A DNA stretch of 64,000 bases from Sciurus carolinensis (GCF_902686445.1 NC_062232.1:15111105-15175104); one strand, 5' to 3'; positions 10,626 to 19,345 are shown, numbered from the stretch's first letter. Notes: a model not told the origin generated them from the letters alone. Program-made: numbers and translations.

Positions 10626-12410
10626 TCATTCAGGGGGTTTTTCGCATAGATTGTCGGCTGCATCTATAAGAGAGGAAGATTCATCCTCAGGGGGAAGGTT
10701 CCCGTCCCTGGGTTGTGGTAAATCATTGACCTGTTTGACCAGGCGTTCTGGTAACCATCTTGGGGCTGCTTGTTCTTGATCTAAAATACAAGCTGAGCCT
10801 CGTCCCCAAATGAGGACGGGATCTGGGCCTTTCCATTTATTTGTTAAAGGATCGCGCCACATAACAGATGGGTGAGCAGAATTAGAAGAGGGATGCCAAT
10901 GTCTGTCTGCGGTCGAATGTCCTTCATTGTCTAGGGTAAGAAAGTTAAGAGCAAATAATGCATGATTAAGGCGATCCCTGGGAGTGGTCAATGCAAGGGA
11001 AGAGGCCTTAAGGTGGGTAAGCCAGGTTTTTAAGGTGAGGTGTGCACGTTCCACAATGCCTTGACCTTGAGGGTTATATGGAATTCCAGTAGTATGAGAG
11101 ATTTGAAGAGTGGCACAAAACTGTTTGAACTTGGTACTGGTATATGCAGGGCCATTATCTGTCTTAATATGTGCTGGCTTTCCCATTATGGAAAAGGCTG
11201 AGACAAGATGAGAAATGACATCCTTGGTAGCTTCTCCGCAATGCGGTGATGCAAAAATAAAGCCACTAAAGGTATCTATGGAAACATGTATGTACTTTGT
11301 TTTCCCAAATTCAGGAAAGTGAGTAACATCCATCTGCCAAATCTGATTGGGCAGTAATCCTCGAGGGTTAACACCCAGATGTTGAATAGGAAGGGAGACA
11401 ACGCAAGCAGGACACGCTTTTACAATTTCCCTTGCTTGTTGCCTGGTAATTTTACAGAGTAACCGAAGGCTCTGAGAATTTAAGTGGTGAAGTTTGTGTA
11501 AATCTGTGGCCTCTTGGATGGATCCAATAAGAACTGGGAAAAGGGACCGAGTGGCTGCATCAGCCTGAGCATTACCCCGTGATAGGGGACCGGGAAGATC
11601 AGAATGTGCTCTAATGTGTCCTAAGAAAAATGGATGTTTTCTAGCCTGAATTAGTTGTTGAAGCTGGTTAAACAAAAAGGCTGCGTTGGAGGAAGCCTTA
11701 ATGGCGGGTGAAATCTCCAATAGGGGCACAGAATGGGCAATGTAAGCACTGTCTGTATAAATATTAATAGGTTTATCAAAAAATGTCATAAAGACTTGTG
11801 TTATAGCAAACAATTCTACAAGCTGTGCTGATGGATAAGCAGTGTCAAAGGTGGTAGGCTGATTATCAACAACAAAGGCTGCACGGCCATTGCTGGAGCC
11901 ATCTGTAAAAACAGTAAGGGCTTGTGGAATAGGAGCCTTCCGAGTAACCCGAGGAAAAATAAATGGATGTAACTGAGCAAAATGCAAAAGGGGGTCATTG
12001 GGAAGGTGGTTATCAATTATTCCCAAAAAGCCTGATAGAGCAATACCCCATTCATCCCTCGTCTGTAGCAAAAATTGGGTTTGATCCTTAGTGTATGGAA
12101 TCAGAATGTTATCAGGGTCTTTGCCAAAATGTTGTCGAGAAAGCAAGCGACCTTTAATAATGATAGAAGCTACCTGAGCAGGATAGACAGCAATAACTTT
12201 AGAGGATGTGGCGGGCAAATGAACCCAGAGCAAGGGGCAACCCTTATTTTTAAAATGTGGATCCCGCTGCCAGAATAGTCCCGTGGGTGTATGAGGGGTG
12301 TGTAATATAACCAAAACCAAAGGAAGGTTATAAGATATTTGTGTAACAAATTGTTGAGCGATGGCTTCTGTGACTTGAATTAATGCTTGCCGTGCCTCGG
12401 GAGTAAGCTC

Positions 12411-12413
12411 TCA
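12411..12413 (-). other. in-frame TGA interrupting pol
   Basis: This is the only stop in the pol frame between the frameshift site and the natural end. The first segment carries the RT fingers and palm; the second starts in the connection region and holds RNase H and integrase. Confidence 0.9.
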
Positions 12414-13291
12414 AGGAGAAGAAGGGTCAGAATCTCCCCTTAAAATATCATTAAGAGGCAAAAGCACATAGGTGGGTAGTTTTAAATATGGTCTTAGCCA
12501 TTGGATATCCCCTAGTAGTTTTTGGAAATCGTTAAGAGTGTGGAGATGGTCCACACGCAATTGTATATTAGGGATTTGAATTTGATTAGTTTGAAGTTTG
12601 AGGCCCAAGTAGGTGTAGGGGTCCTGTGTTTGAACCTTATCAGGGGCTATCTGAAGTCCCAAGGCAGTAAGGGCTTTATAGAGATCCAAATAACAATTGT
12701 TAAGATCATAGGTATTAGGTGCAGCAATTAACAAATCATCCATATAATGTAATATATAAACTTGTGGCCACCGCTCTCTCACAGGGTCTACTGCTTGAGC
12801 AACATATTTTTGGCAAAGACTAGGGCTGTTAGCCATACCCTGGGGAAGGACCTTCCATTGAAATCTTTGCATAGGGCCCTGAAAATTGATGCGGGGGAGG
12901 CTGAAAGCAAAATAGGGTCTGTCATCAGGATGTAAAGGAATAGTAAAAAAGCAATCTTTTAAGTCGATGACCATTTTATAATAGTCCCTAGGAATAGCTA
13001 CCGGTGTAGGGATGCCTGGCTGTAATGCCCCCATCGGGCGCATAACCTTATTGATAGCGCGCAAATCCTGTAAAAGGCGCCATTTGCCTGATTTCTTCTT
13101 AATAACAAAAATAGGAGTATTCCAGGGTGAGGTTGAGGGTTCCACATGGCCGGCTGTCAACTGTTCCTGTACTAACATGGAGGCAGCCTCTAATTTTTCT
13201 TGGGTAAGGGGCCACTGATCCACCCACACAGGAGTTTGAGTTTCCCAAATAATTTTGTCTGCATGGGGTACAGGAGGGTCAGGGACCGACA

Positions 13292-14245
13292 CTAAAAATC
13301 CAAATACCCAAGTCCAAATTTGTCTGTTTTTTGTATGGGCTGTACAGGCTCAACCTGTCCTTGTCCTAGCCTCCCAAGGCCTGTACCAGGGATAAAGCCC
13401 ATACGAAGCATTTGATGAGTGACTAAAGAGTCGGGACTAGCAAGAATAACTTTCATTTGGCTTAGAATGTCTCGTCCCCAAAGGTTGACAGGGAGATCAG
13501 GAACAACGAAGGGGGTAACGGTTCCTTTATTCCCTGTGTTATCTTTTGTGTCAGTCCAATTAAGCACCCTGGAGCTAACTAAGGGGTTTCTTGACTGCCC
13601 TATTCCTTTAAGGTCAGTTAGTGATGAGGTGAGGGGCCATTCTGATGGCCAATATTTTTGAGAAATAACTGTGGCGTCCGCACCAGTATCTAGGATCCCT
13701 TGGAATTTCTTTCCTTCAATAAATAAGGTAAGAGTGGGTCTTTTGTGGGAGATAGGTTGGACCCAATACACATCAGAGGAACCTAAAGAGGCTGTGTTTC
13801 CTGGTGAATTTCCTGAATTGAGGGGAAGGAGTATTAATTGTGCAATTTTTGTTCCTGCAGGGATGGCAGCTACTCCGTTAACAGCTGTGGCCAGTATTTT
13901 AATTTCTCCAGTGTAATCATCATCAATGATGCCAGGGAAGACCTGAACACCTTGTAAGGTGGTAGGAGCTCTCCCAAGAATAAGAGCACACATATGAGGT
14001 GGAGGGGGGCCTACAACCCCAGTGGGTATTATTTGGGGTCCTTGCATAGAGTCTAATATTGTATCGGTGGAGGCACAGAGGTCCAATCCTGCGCTGCCTG
14101 GGGTAGCACGTTGGAGGGAGGTGATTGTGGAGAAGGACAGGGAGCCTGGATTGGGTTGGGAGTCTGAGAGGGAACAAACCTTATTGCCCCTGGGTTTGCT
14201 CTGGGGGTGGTCGGGGCCAGGGGCTGGCCCCGAGAGGAGTTTCCC
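13292..14245 (-). CDS. pro: pro: dUTPase-protease-G-patch frame, expressed by -1 frameshift
   Basis: The frame is open from the gag-pro slip site (14245-14239) to a TAG at 13294-13292, about 316 codons. It has no ATG of its own at the start, as expected for a frameshift-expressed segment. First comes a dUTPase domain (GSAGLDLCA, DDYTGEIK, GTKIAQLILLP), which in betaretroviruses limits uracil in viral DNA. Then comes an aspartic protease with the active-site triplet in LDTGADATVI and the GRDIL motif; it would cut Gag and Pol as a dimer. The C-terminus is a glycine-rich G-patch (MGFIPGTGLGRLGQG), also typical of betaretroviruses. All visible catalytic motifs are intact and no stop or indel is seen. 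The order dUTPase-PR in this frame separates it from lentiviral and gammaretroviral layouts. Confidence 0.92.
   Translation of the reverse strand, partial: GKLLSGPAPGPDHPQSKPRGNKVCSLSDSQPNPGSLSFSTITSLQRATPGSAGLDLCASTDTILDSMQGPQIIPTGVVGPPPPHMCALILGRAPTTLQGVQVFPGIIDDDYTGEIKILATAVNGVAAIPAGTKIAQLILLPLNSGNSPGNTASLGSSDVYWVQPISHKRPTLTLFIEGKKFQGILDTGADATVISQKYWPSEWPLTSSLTDLKGIGQSRNPLVSSRVLNWTDTKDNTGNKGTVTPFVVPDLPVNLWGRDILSQMKVILASPDSLVTHQMLRMGFIPGTGLGRLGQGQVEPVQPIQKTDKFGLGYLDF
13295..13301 (-). promoter_or_regulatory. pro-pol -1 ribosomal frameshift heptamer
   Basis: The minus strand reads G GAT TTT in the pro frame, directly followed by the pro stop TAG. A -1 slip continues into the pol frame (GGA TTT TTA GTG). 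The layout is close to the GGAUUUA site known at the pro-pol junction of mouse mammary tumour virus. Confidence 0.8.
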
Positions 14246-16173
14246 GAGAAGTTAGAGGGAATAGGCTGTCCAAGGGCATTGGTCTTAGATCTACACTCCT
14301 TGGCCCAGTGGCGACCTTTACCACATTTAGGGCAAAGGGTGAGCGGAGGTGGTTTAGTCCCTGTTTGAGGAGATATGGGTCCTTGACCCAGTTTCCCTGT
14401 TGGGCAGTCTCGCGCAAAATGGCCAGGTTGTTTGCAAGTAAAGCAAGTACGTGGGCCAGGGTTGTGAAGGGCCTTGGTGAAGGCGGCACCAATGGCGAGA
14501 CCCATGGCATGGGCTGTTCCTACCCCGGCACACAGCCTAATGAAGTCAGAAAGGTCCCCTTTATCTTTGTGGGGCCGAAGAACATCTTGACATATTGGGT
14601 TGGCATTTTCAAAGGCAAGATATTTTACAAAGGAGCTCTCGTTTTCACTTGGTCCAAGTAAGCGCTCCGCAGTTAGATTAAGCCGAGCAACAAAGTCACT
14701 GTAAGGCTCGTCAGGACCCTGACGAATTTTTGCTAGGGAGGTGGTGGCCGAGCCCTTTTGAGGGAGCCGTCTCCAAGCATGCAAACCAGCAGTTTGAACC
14801 TGTGCTAGGAGCCCAGTAGGAAAGCGTGCCTGTTTAGGGTTAGTATCAAATGGCGCATTACCCACTAGTTTAACATAGGTCCAGGATTTAGAGGAAGCCT
14901 TGGTTGAATTTTTTTGGGCAGTTTCCCGACAGTATTCCCTAAAGTCTGCGTTCCACAACAGGAAGTCACCCGCACTGAGGGTGGCTCGGGCCAAAAATTT
15001 CCAATCATTAGGGGTGAGCCACTGTGTACTATGGTTCTCTAGCAAGGCCAGTGTATAAGGTGCAGTGGGGCCATACTGTGTACAAGCCTTTTTAAGTCTT
15101 TCAAGAAAGCGGAGGCTCAGCCTTTTATAAGAACCAAGGGCTCCACTCTGTCCAGAGGTGGGCTCCTCCTCATCCCCTGATTCCTGGTCCTCCTCTTGTT
15201 CCCTCTCTGGTTCTACCTCTTGTTCCTCCCCTGATTCCTCTTCCTGACTTCCTTTTAAATTCTCTGCTTCAGTTTGTGCGGGCTGATCTGCTTGACTGCG
15301 AGTGACTGGAAAGGCAAGAACAGGCTGACCACGTGGCTTCACCTTACGAGTATTGAGGGGTCTTGGGCCAGTTTGTGTTAACTCCGTGCCCAAGGCCAGT
15401 GAGCGAAGCTCGGCATCAAGGGCTTTTAGTTCTTTTAAAAGTTGGATTTGTTCCCGCCTATGTTGGAGAGACTCGCGTAAAGGGGTTAGATTAGGCAAGG
15501 GAAGTGGGGAAAAAATGTCTGGGGGGGCAGTAGGTCCCTGAAGGGCCGGAGCACGAAAGGCAGGGGGTGTATAAGTGGGAAGTGGATTTTTAAGAGGTGG
15601 CAGGTCTGGAGAATGGTGTTGAGCCGCTGCCCCCTCCAGGGTAGCCTCCTCCTCTGGGGTCACGTCATCATAGGGATTTAAAACCGGATAAATCTTAGGG
15701 GGACTTTTAGGGGACTTTTTTGGTAAGGTGGGGTCTGGGAGGTTCCCGGGGTCTGGGAGGGTCCCAGGGTCCTGAGAAGGCTGAGTAGGGGGCATATGAA
15801 TACTAACCGAAGGGCATGCCGATGGGGGGCGAGAGGTGGATTGCATTGCCTGCTCCCCAATCTTTACAAGTTTTAAAGTACCACTGTCAAAGGGTGAGCT
15901 TTTAAGAATCTCATTAATTAAATTCCAATAAGAAAAGGCAGTGACAGGCACCTTTTGAGGACCAAAAGTCTCATAATAATCTTTGAGGCAGTCTCCTACT
16001 CTGAGCCACCTTTTACCATCAATTGACCCCTCAAGGGGAAACCAAGGACACAAATCCTCTATGTATGAAAAGAATGATCTTAAATCCTTTTTCTTAACAC
16101 GCGCTCCCCGAGTCTTGAGGGCCTCCTCGAGACCCGTCAGAAACAAATCATGTGACGAAACTGCTTGTCCCAT
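14053..16173 (-). CDS. gag: gag polyprotein, 706 codons, intact
   Basis: The ATG at 16173-16171 opens a frame of 706 codons. MGQ at the N-terminus is a myristoylation signal for the matrix domain (about 1-115), which has the CPWFP signature of type D matrix proteins. A proline-rich region follows (about 116-230) with a PTAP late-domain motif at 214-217 that would recruit TSG101; no PPxY is seen. A helical, probably coiled segment (232-262) and an acidic low-complexity stretch (about 310-338, mostly E, D, Q, S) precede or enter capsid. The capsid major homology region is at about 485-504 (QGPDEPYSDFVARL). Nucleocapsid has two CCHC zinc knuckles (C577-C590, C614-C627). The -1 slip to pro lies at codons 644-645. 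The frame has no stop or visible indel, so it could encode a full Gag. Confidence 0.95.
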   Translation of the reverse strand: MGQAVSSHDLFLTGLEEALKTRGARVKKKDLRSFFSYIEDLCPWFPLEGSIDGKRWLRVGDCLKDYYETFGPQKVPVTAFSYWNLINEILKSSPFDSGTLKLVKIGEQAMQSTSRPPSACPSVSIHMPPTQPSQDPGTLPDPGNLPDPTLPKKSPKSPPKIYPVLNPYDDVTPEEEATLEGAAAQHHSPDLPPLKNPLPTYTPPAFRAPALQGPTAPPDIFSPLPLPNLTPLRESLQHRREQIQLLKELKALDAELRSLALGTELTQTGPRPLNTRKVKPRGQPVLAFPVTRSQADQPAQTEAENLKGSQEEESGEEQEVEPEREQEEDQESGDEEEPTSGQSGALGSYKRLSLRFLERLKKACTQYGPTAPYTLALLENHSTQWLTPNDWKFLARATLSAGDFLLWNADFREYCRETAQKNSTKASSKSWTYVKLVGNAPFDTNPKQARFPTGLLAQVQTAGLHAWRRLPQKGSATTSLAKIRQGPDEPYSDFVARLNLTAERLLGPSENESSFVKYLAFENANPICQDVLRPHKDKGDLSDFIRLCAGVGTAHAMGLAIGAAFTKALHNPGPRTCFTCKQPGHFARDCPTGKLGQGPISPQTGTKPPPLTLCPKCGKGRHWAKECRSKTNALGQPIPSNFSGNSSRGQPLAPTTPRANPGAIRFVPSQTPNPIQAPCPSPQSPPSNVLPQAAQDWTSVPPPIQY
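14211..14245 (-). promoter_or_regulatory. gag-pro frameshift signal: GGGAAAC plus stem
   Basis: The heptamer G GGA AAC is in gag frame at 14245-14239. After a 5-nt spacer (14238-14234) there is a perfect 10-bp stem with a 3-base loop: TCGGGGCCAG pairs with CTGGCCCCGA (14233-14211). A loop-downstream pairing to form a pseudoknot is possible with the later AGGGGC but was not computed. GGGAAAC is the usual gag-pro slip site of type D viruses. Confidence 0.9.
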
Positions 16174-16310
16174 GGTGCGTCACTCACCTTGCGCTGGCCT
16201 CAATTTCCTCCTGGATCTGACTCCCGGTCGCGTCCACCGAGGCGATCCCGAATCCCACTTGGCCAAGTCTTCCCCAGAGGGCAGCGTTCGCTTCTCAAAC
16301 AAAGGCTCGA
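16174..16310 (-). promoter_or_regulatory. provirus leader with canonical splice donor
   Basis: The leader lies between the primer-binding site and the gag ATG. A perfect 5' splice donor, AAG|GTGAGT, is located with the cut between 16188 and 16187, 14 bases before the ATG. In type D viruses such a donor makes the env mRNA. Packaging signals would also be here, but I cannot define them by eye. Confidence 0.75.
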
Positions 16311-16328
16311 GCCCCACGTTGGGCGCCA
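16311..16328 (-). other. primer-binding site for tRNA-Lys1,2
   Basis: Two bases after the LTR end the minus strand reads TGGCGCCCAACGTGGGGC, complementary to the 3' end of tRNA-Lys1,2, the primer of type D and several other betaretroviruses. It is a perfect 18-nt site as far as I can judge. Confidence 0.93.
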
Positions 16329-16330
16329 AC

Positions 16331-16426
16331 TGTCAGAATTATCAGCCGGGGGGGGGGGGGAGGGGTGCTGCTGCTTATTGTAAAGGTCAGAATGTTCTCA
16401 GAATGAGAACTTCTTGGTCCCTGACA
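16331..16426 (-). repeat. 5' LTR of the provirus, 96 bp
   Basis: This is the partner of the copy at 9986-10081, with equal length and three transitions. It has the same terminal TG...CA, the same 17-bp inverted repeat (16394-16410) and an uninterrupted run of 13 G on the plus strand (16348-16360). It directly abuts the primer-binding site region and the right target duplication. Confidence 0.92.
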
Positions 16427-16724
16427 ACATGGGTCATGCTGTCATATGTGTACATGAGGTAATAATGTCTGTTTCACTCTACTATCCTTCCTACCCCCAT
16501 ACCTCTTCCCCTCCCTTCACTCCCCTCTACCTAATCTAAAGTAACTGTATTTTTCCCTAACACCCCCCCCCCTTATTGTGAATTAGTATCCGCATAACAG
16601 AGAAAACATTTGACCTTTGGTTTTTTGGGTTTTGCTTATTTCATTTAGCATGATATTCTCCAACTCCATCCATTTACCAGCAAATGCCATAATTTCATTC
16701 TTCTTTAAAGCTGAGTAATATTCC

Positions 16725-16763
<39 letters not shown>

Positions 16764-17085
16764 CACTTTCATTCATCTGTTGAATGGCATCTAGGTTGGT
16801 TCCATAGTTTAGCTATTGTGAGTTGAGCTGCTACAAACATTGATGTGACTGCGTCACTGTAGTATGCTGATTTTAAGTCCTTTGGGTATATGCTGAGGAG
16901 TGGGATAGCTGGGTCAAATGGTGGTTCCATTCCAAGTTTTCTGAGGAATCTCCATACTGCTTTCCATAATGGTTGCACCAATTTGCAGCCCCACCAGCAA
17001 TGTATGAGTGTACCTTTTCCCCCACATCTTCACCAACATTTATTGTTGCTTGTATTCTTGATAATTGCCATTCTGATATAAATGT
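16427..17085 (-). mobile_element. L1 ORF2 3' end and 3' UTR, other side of the provirus
   Basis: The plus strand is the reverse complement of an L1 ORF2 C-terminal region (TTTGGGTATATGCTGAGGAGTGGGATAGC; TTGCACCAATTTGCAGCCCCACC) and 3' UTR. A (TA)n run of about 30 bp (near 16728-16761) has grown inside it. It joins the piece at 9843-9985 when the provirus and one target copy are discounted. Confidence 0.85.
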
Positions 17086-17100
17086 ATATGGTGTGCATAT

Positions 17101-17140
17101 ACAGAGTGTGTGTGTGTGTGTGGAGAGAGAGAGAGAAAGA
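17101..17140. repeat. (TG)n/(GA)n microsatellite
   Basis: A short GTGTGTGT run passes directly into GAGAGAGA between two L1 fragments in opposite orientation. Confidence 0.8.
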
Positions 17141-17310
17141 ACAGATAGAATCACCGAAATAGTGTAGAAATATGTGTGTCTTCCAGCAATGAAAGGATGG
17201 TTCAACATGTATAAATCACAGAATATATCACATAAATAACAGTGAAGGATAAAAATCATATGATCATCTCAATAGATGCAGAAAAAGAATTTGATAAAAT
17301 TCAACATTCT

Positions 17311-17440
17311 GGTCTGGGCTTGTGGCTCAGTGGGACAGTGCTTGCCTGGCATATGTGATGGATATACTGGGTTTGATTCTCAGCACTGCATATAATTAAG
17401 TAAAATAAAGGGCCATTGACAACTAAAAAATATTGAAAAA
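17311..17440 (+). repeat. ID SINE with 13-bp target duplication
   Basis: An ID body (GTGGCTCAGTGGGACAGTGC; GGGTTTGATTCTCAGCACTGC) has a long A-rich tail. The duplication AATTCAACATTCT at 17298-17310 and 17441-17453 is perfect. Confidence 0.9.
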
Positions 17441-17523
17441 AATTCAACATTCTTCATGATAAAAGCCATGAACAAATTTGGTATAGAAGAATCATACCTC
17501 AATATAACAAAGACTATGTGGAG

Positions 17524-17612
17524 GGCTGGGAATATAGCTCACTGGTAGAGTGGTTACCTAGCATGAGCAAGACTCAGGGTTCAATCTTCAGCACCATAGG
17601 GAAGGGGGAACA
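17524..17612 (+). repeat. ID SINE
   Basis: The body (GGGAATATAGCTCACTGGTA; GGGTTCAATCTTCAGCACC) sits inside the L1 frame and interrupts it. Confidence 0.8.
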
Positions 17613-18763
17613 AAGGCTATATATGACAAACCCATTTCCATCATCATACTGAATGAAGAAAAAGTAAAATCATTTCCTCTAAGATCAAGAATAAGACAAA
17701 GGTGTCTACTCTCACCACTCCTATTGAATACAGTACTAGAAATTTTGGTTGGCACAATTAGGTAAGAGAAAAAATTAAAAGCATACAAATAGGAGAAGTG
17801 GAAGTCAAATTATCCCTGTTTGCAGATATGATTCTATACATAGAAAATCCTAAAAAATGTCACCAAAAGTCTATTAGAACTGATAAACAACTTCAGTAAA
17901 GTATCAAGATATAAAGTCAACATACAAAAATCAGTAGTTTTCTATACACTAATAATGACTTTGCTGTGAAAGAAATCATGAAAGCAATCCCAACCAAAAT
18001 ACACCCCCACACACACACAATACCTGGGAATAAACTTAACTAAGGAAATAAAGACCTCTACAATGAAAATTGCAAAACACTGAAGAAAGAAATTAAATTA
18101 AATTAAATTAAATAAGAAACTAAATGATGGAAAGACCTTCCATGTTCATGGATTTAGAATAATTAATATTACTAAAATATCCATACTACCCAAAGCAATC
18201 TATAGATTCAATGCAGTCCCTACCATAATACCAATGACTTTCTTCACAGAATTAGAAAAAAAATCATAAATTTCATATGGAAGCTCAAAAGGTCCCAAAT
18301 AGCCAAAGCAATCCTGATCAAAAAGAGCAAAACTGTTGTCATCACCATACCTGATTTCAAGACATACTCCAGAGCCATAGTAACCAAAGCAGCATGTTAT
18401 CAGTACAAAAACCAGACACATAGACCAATGGAACAGAATAGAGGACCAAGAAATAAATCCACACATCTACAGCTAACCAAATCTTGACCAAAGTGCTAAA
18501 AACTTACATTGGAGAAAGGTTGACCTTTTCAACAAATGGCACTGGGAAAACTGGATATCCACGTGCAAAAGATTGAAACTTGACCCATATCCCTCACCCT
18601 GTACAAAAATCAACTAAAACTGAATCAAATACTTTAATATAAGACATGAAACTCTGAAACTACAACAGGAAAACATAAGGAAAACACTTCAAGATATTGG
18701 TACAGGTAATGATTTTCTGGACAGAATTCCAAAAGCACAGGAAACAAGCAGAAGTGACAAATG

Positions 18764-18935
18764 GAGCCAGAAATGTAGCACATGCTTGAAATCCCATCTT
18801 ACTTGGGAGGCCGAGGTAGGAGGATCTCAAGTTCAAAGTCAATTTAGCAAGACTCCCTCAAAAGCTGAGGGGAGGGGCTGGGGATGTAGCTCAGTGGTAG
18901 AATGAGCCCAGGTTCAATCCCAGTACCATAAAAAA
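18764..18935 (+). repeat. B1-ID composite SINE
   Basis: The head (TTGGGAGGCCGAGGTAGGAGG) and tail (GGGGATGTAGCTCAGTGG) are present, with the head shortened in the middle. Its A-rich end is part of the tandem duplication described at 18918-19055. Confidence 0.8.
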
Positions 18936-19055
18936 ATATTGATAGATTGGATTACATCAAACTAAAAAGCAATCAACAGAGTATTCCATATCCCAGTACC
19001 ATAAAAAAATATTGATAGATTGGATTACATCAAACTAAAAAGCAATCAACAGAGT
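18918..19055 (+). repeat. exact 65-bp direct duplication, period 73
   Basis: A 65-bp stretch starting TCCCAGTACC is repeated exactly from 18991 after an 8-bp spacer (ATTCCATA). The unit spans the end of a SINE and the adjacent L1, so it arose after the SINE inserted. Confidence 0.9.
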
Positions 19056-19216
19056 GAAAATACAACCTATAGAATGGGAGAAAATATGTGCCAGCTATTC
19101 TTCTCACAGAGAGCTAATATCCAGAATATATAAAGAACTCAAAACAGTAAACAACAAAAATGTAATCTAATTAAAAACTGGCAAATGATCCAAATAAATA
19201 CTTTGCAAACAAAGAA

Positions 19217-19345
19217 ATACAGAGTTGGGCATGATAGTTTGTGCCTGTAGTTCCATCACTCAGGAGGCTGAGGTGGGAGGATCACTTGAACCCAGGAGTT
19301 TGAGACTAGTCTGGGCAATGTACCAAATTTGTTAAAATTTTTTTA
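19217..19345 (+). repeat. Alu/B1-like monomer SINE
   Basis: It has a 7SL-derived body (CAGGAGGCTGAGGTGGGAGG; CCCAGGAGTTTGAGACTAG) without an ID tail. The latter phrase resembles older 7SL monomers more than the squirrel composite. Confidence 0.7.

Larger units (their letters stand above)
10626..13301 (-). pseudogene. pol: pol: reverse transcriptase-RNase H-integrase, one internal stop
   Basis: The frame is entered by a -1 shift at the end of pro and runs to 10626. The RT part has the YMDD catalytic box and the LPQGM motif. A single TGA at 12413-12411 lies after the RT palm, in the thumb/connection part; the same frame is open beyond it. RNase H shows its four acidic residues (TDGSS, ELFAI, TDSAY, AQAD). 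Integrase has an HHCC zinc domain (HKLHH with CPAC) and a D,D-35-E core (QMDVTH, TDNGPAY, GIVERAH) with exactly 35 residues between the second D and the E. The domains are otherwise complete with family-typical spacing. The TGA makes full-length Pol unavailable unless read through, hence the pseudogene call. Confidence 0.9.
9986..16426 (-). mobile_element. endogenous type D-like betaretrovirus, env mostly deleted
   Basis: A 6,441-bp provirus is flanked by a perfect 6-bp duplication ACATGG (9980-9985 and 16427-16432), the length made by betaretroviral integrases. Reading the minus strand there is a 96-bp LTR, tRNA-Lys1,2 primer-binding site, leader with splice donor, gag, pro with dUTPase, pol, an env transmembrane remnant, a CTE-like element, a polypurine tract and a second 96-bp LTR. 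Gag and pro are open; pol carries one in-frame TGA; almost all of env is gone. The gene order, the dUTPase position in pro, two -1 frameshifts, the Lys1,2 primer and the CTE place it with type D betaretroviruses. The two LTRs differ at three of 96 positions, all transitions, which suggests an insertion of some millions of years. It does not look infectious as it stands. Confidence 0.93.

Noticed and set aside
14125..14661. 178-codon open frame on the plus strand opposite gag
   Set aside because: It is the antisense shadow of the conserved gag and pro frames; no motif or start context supports it.
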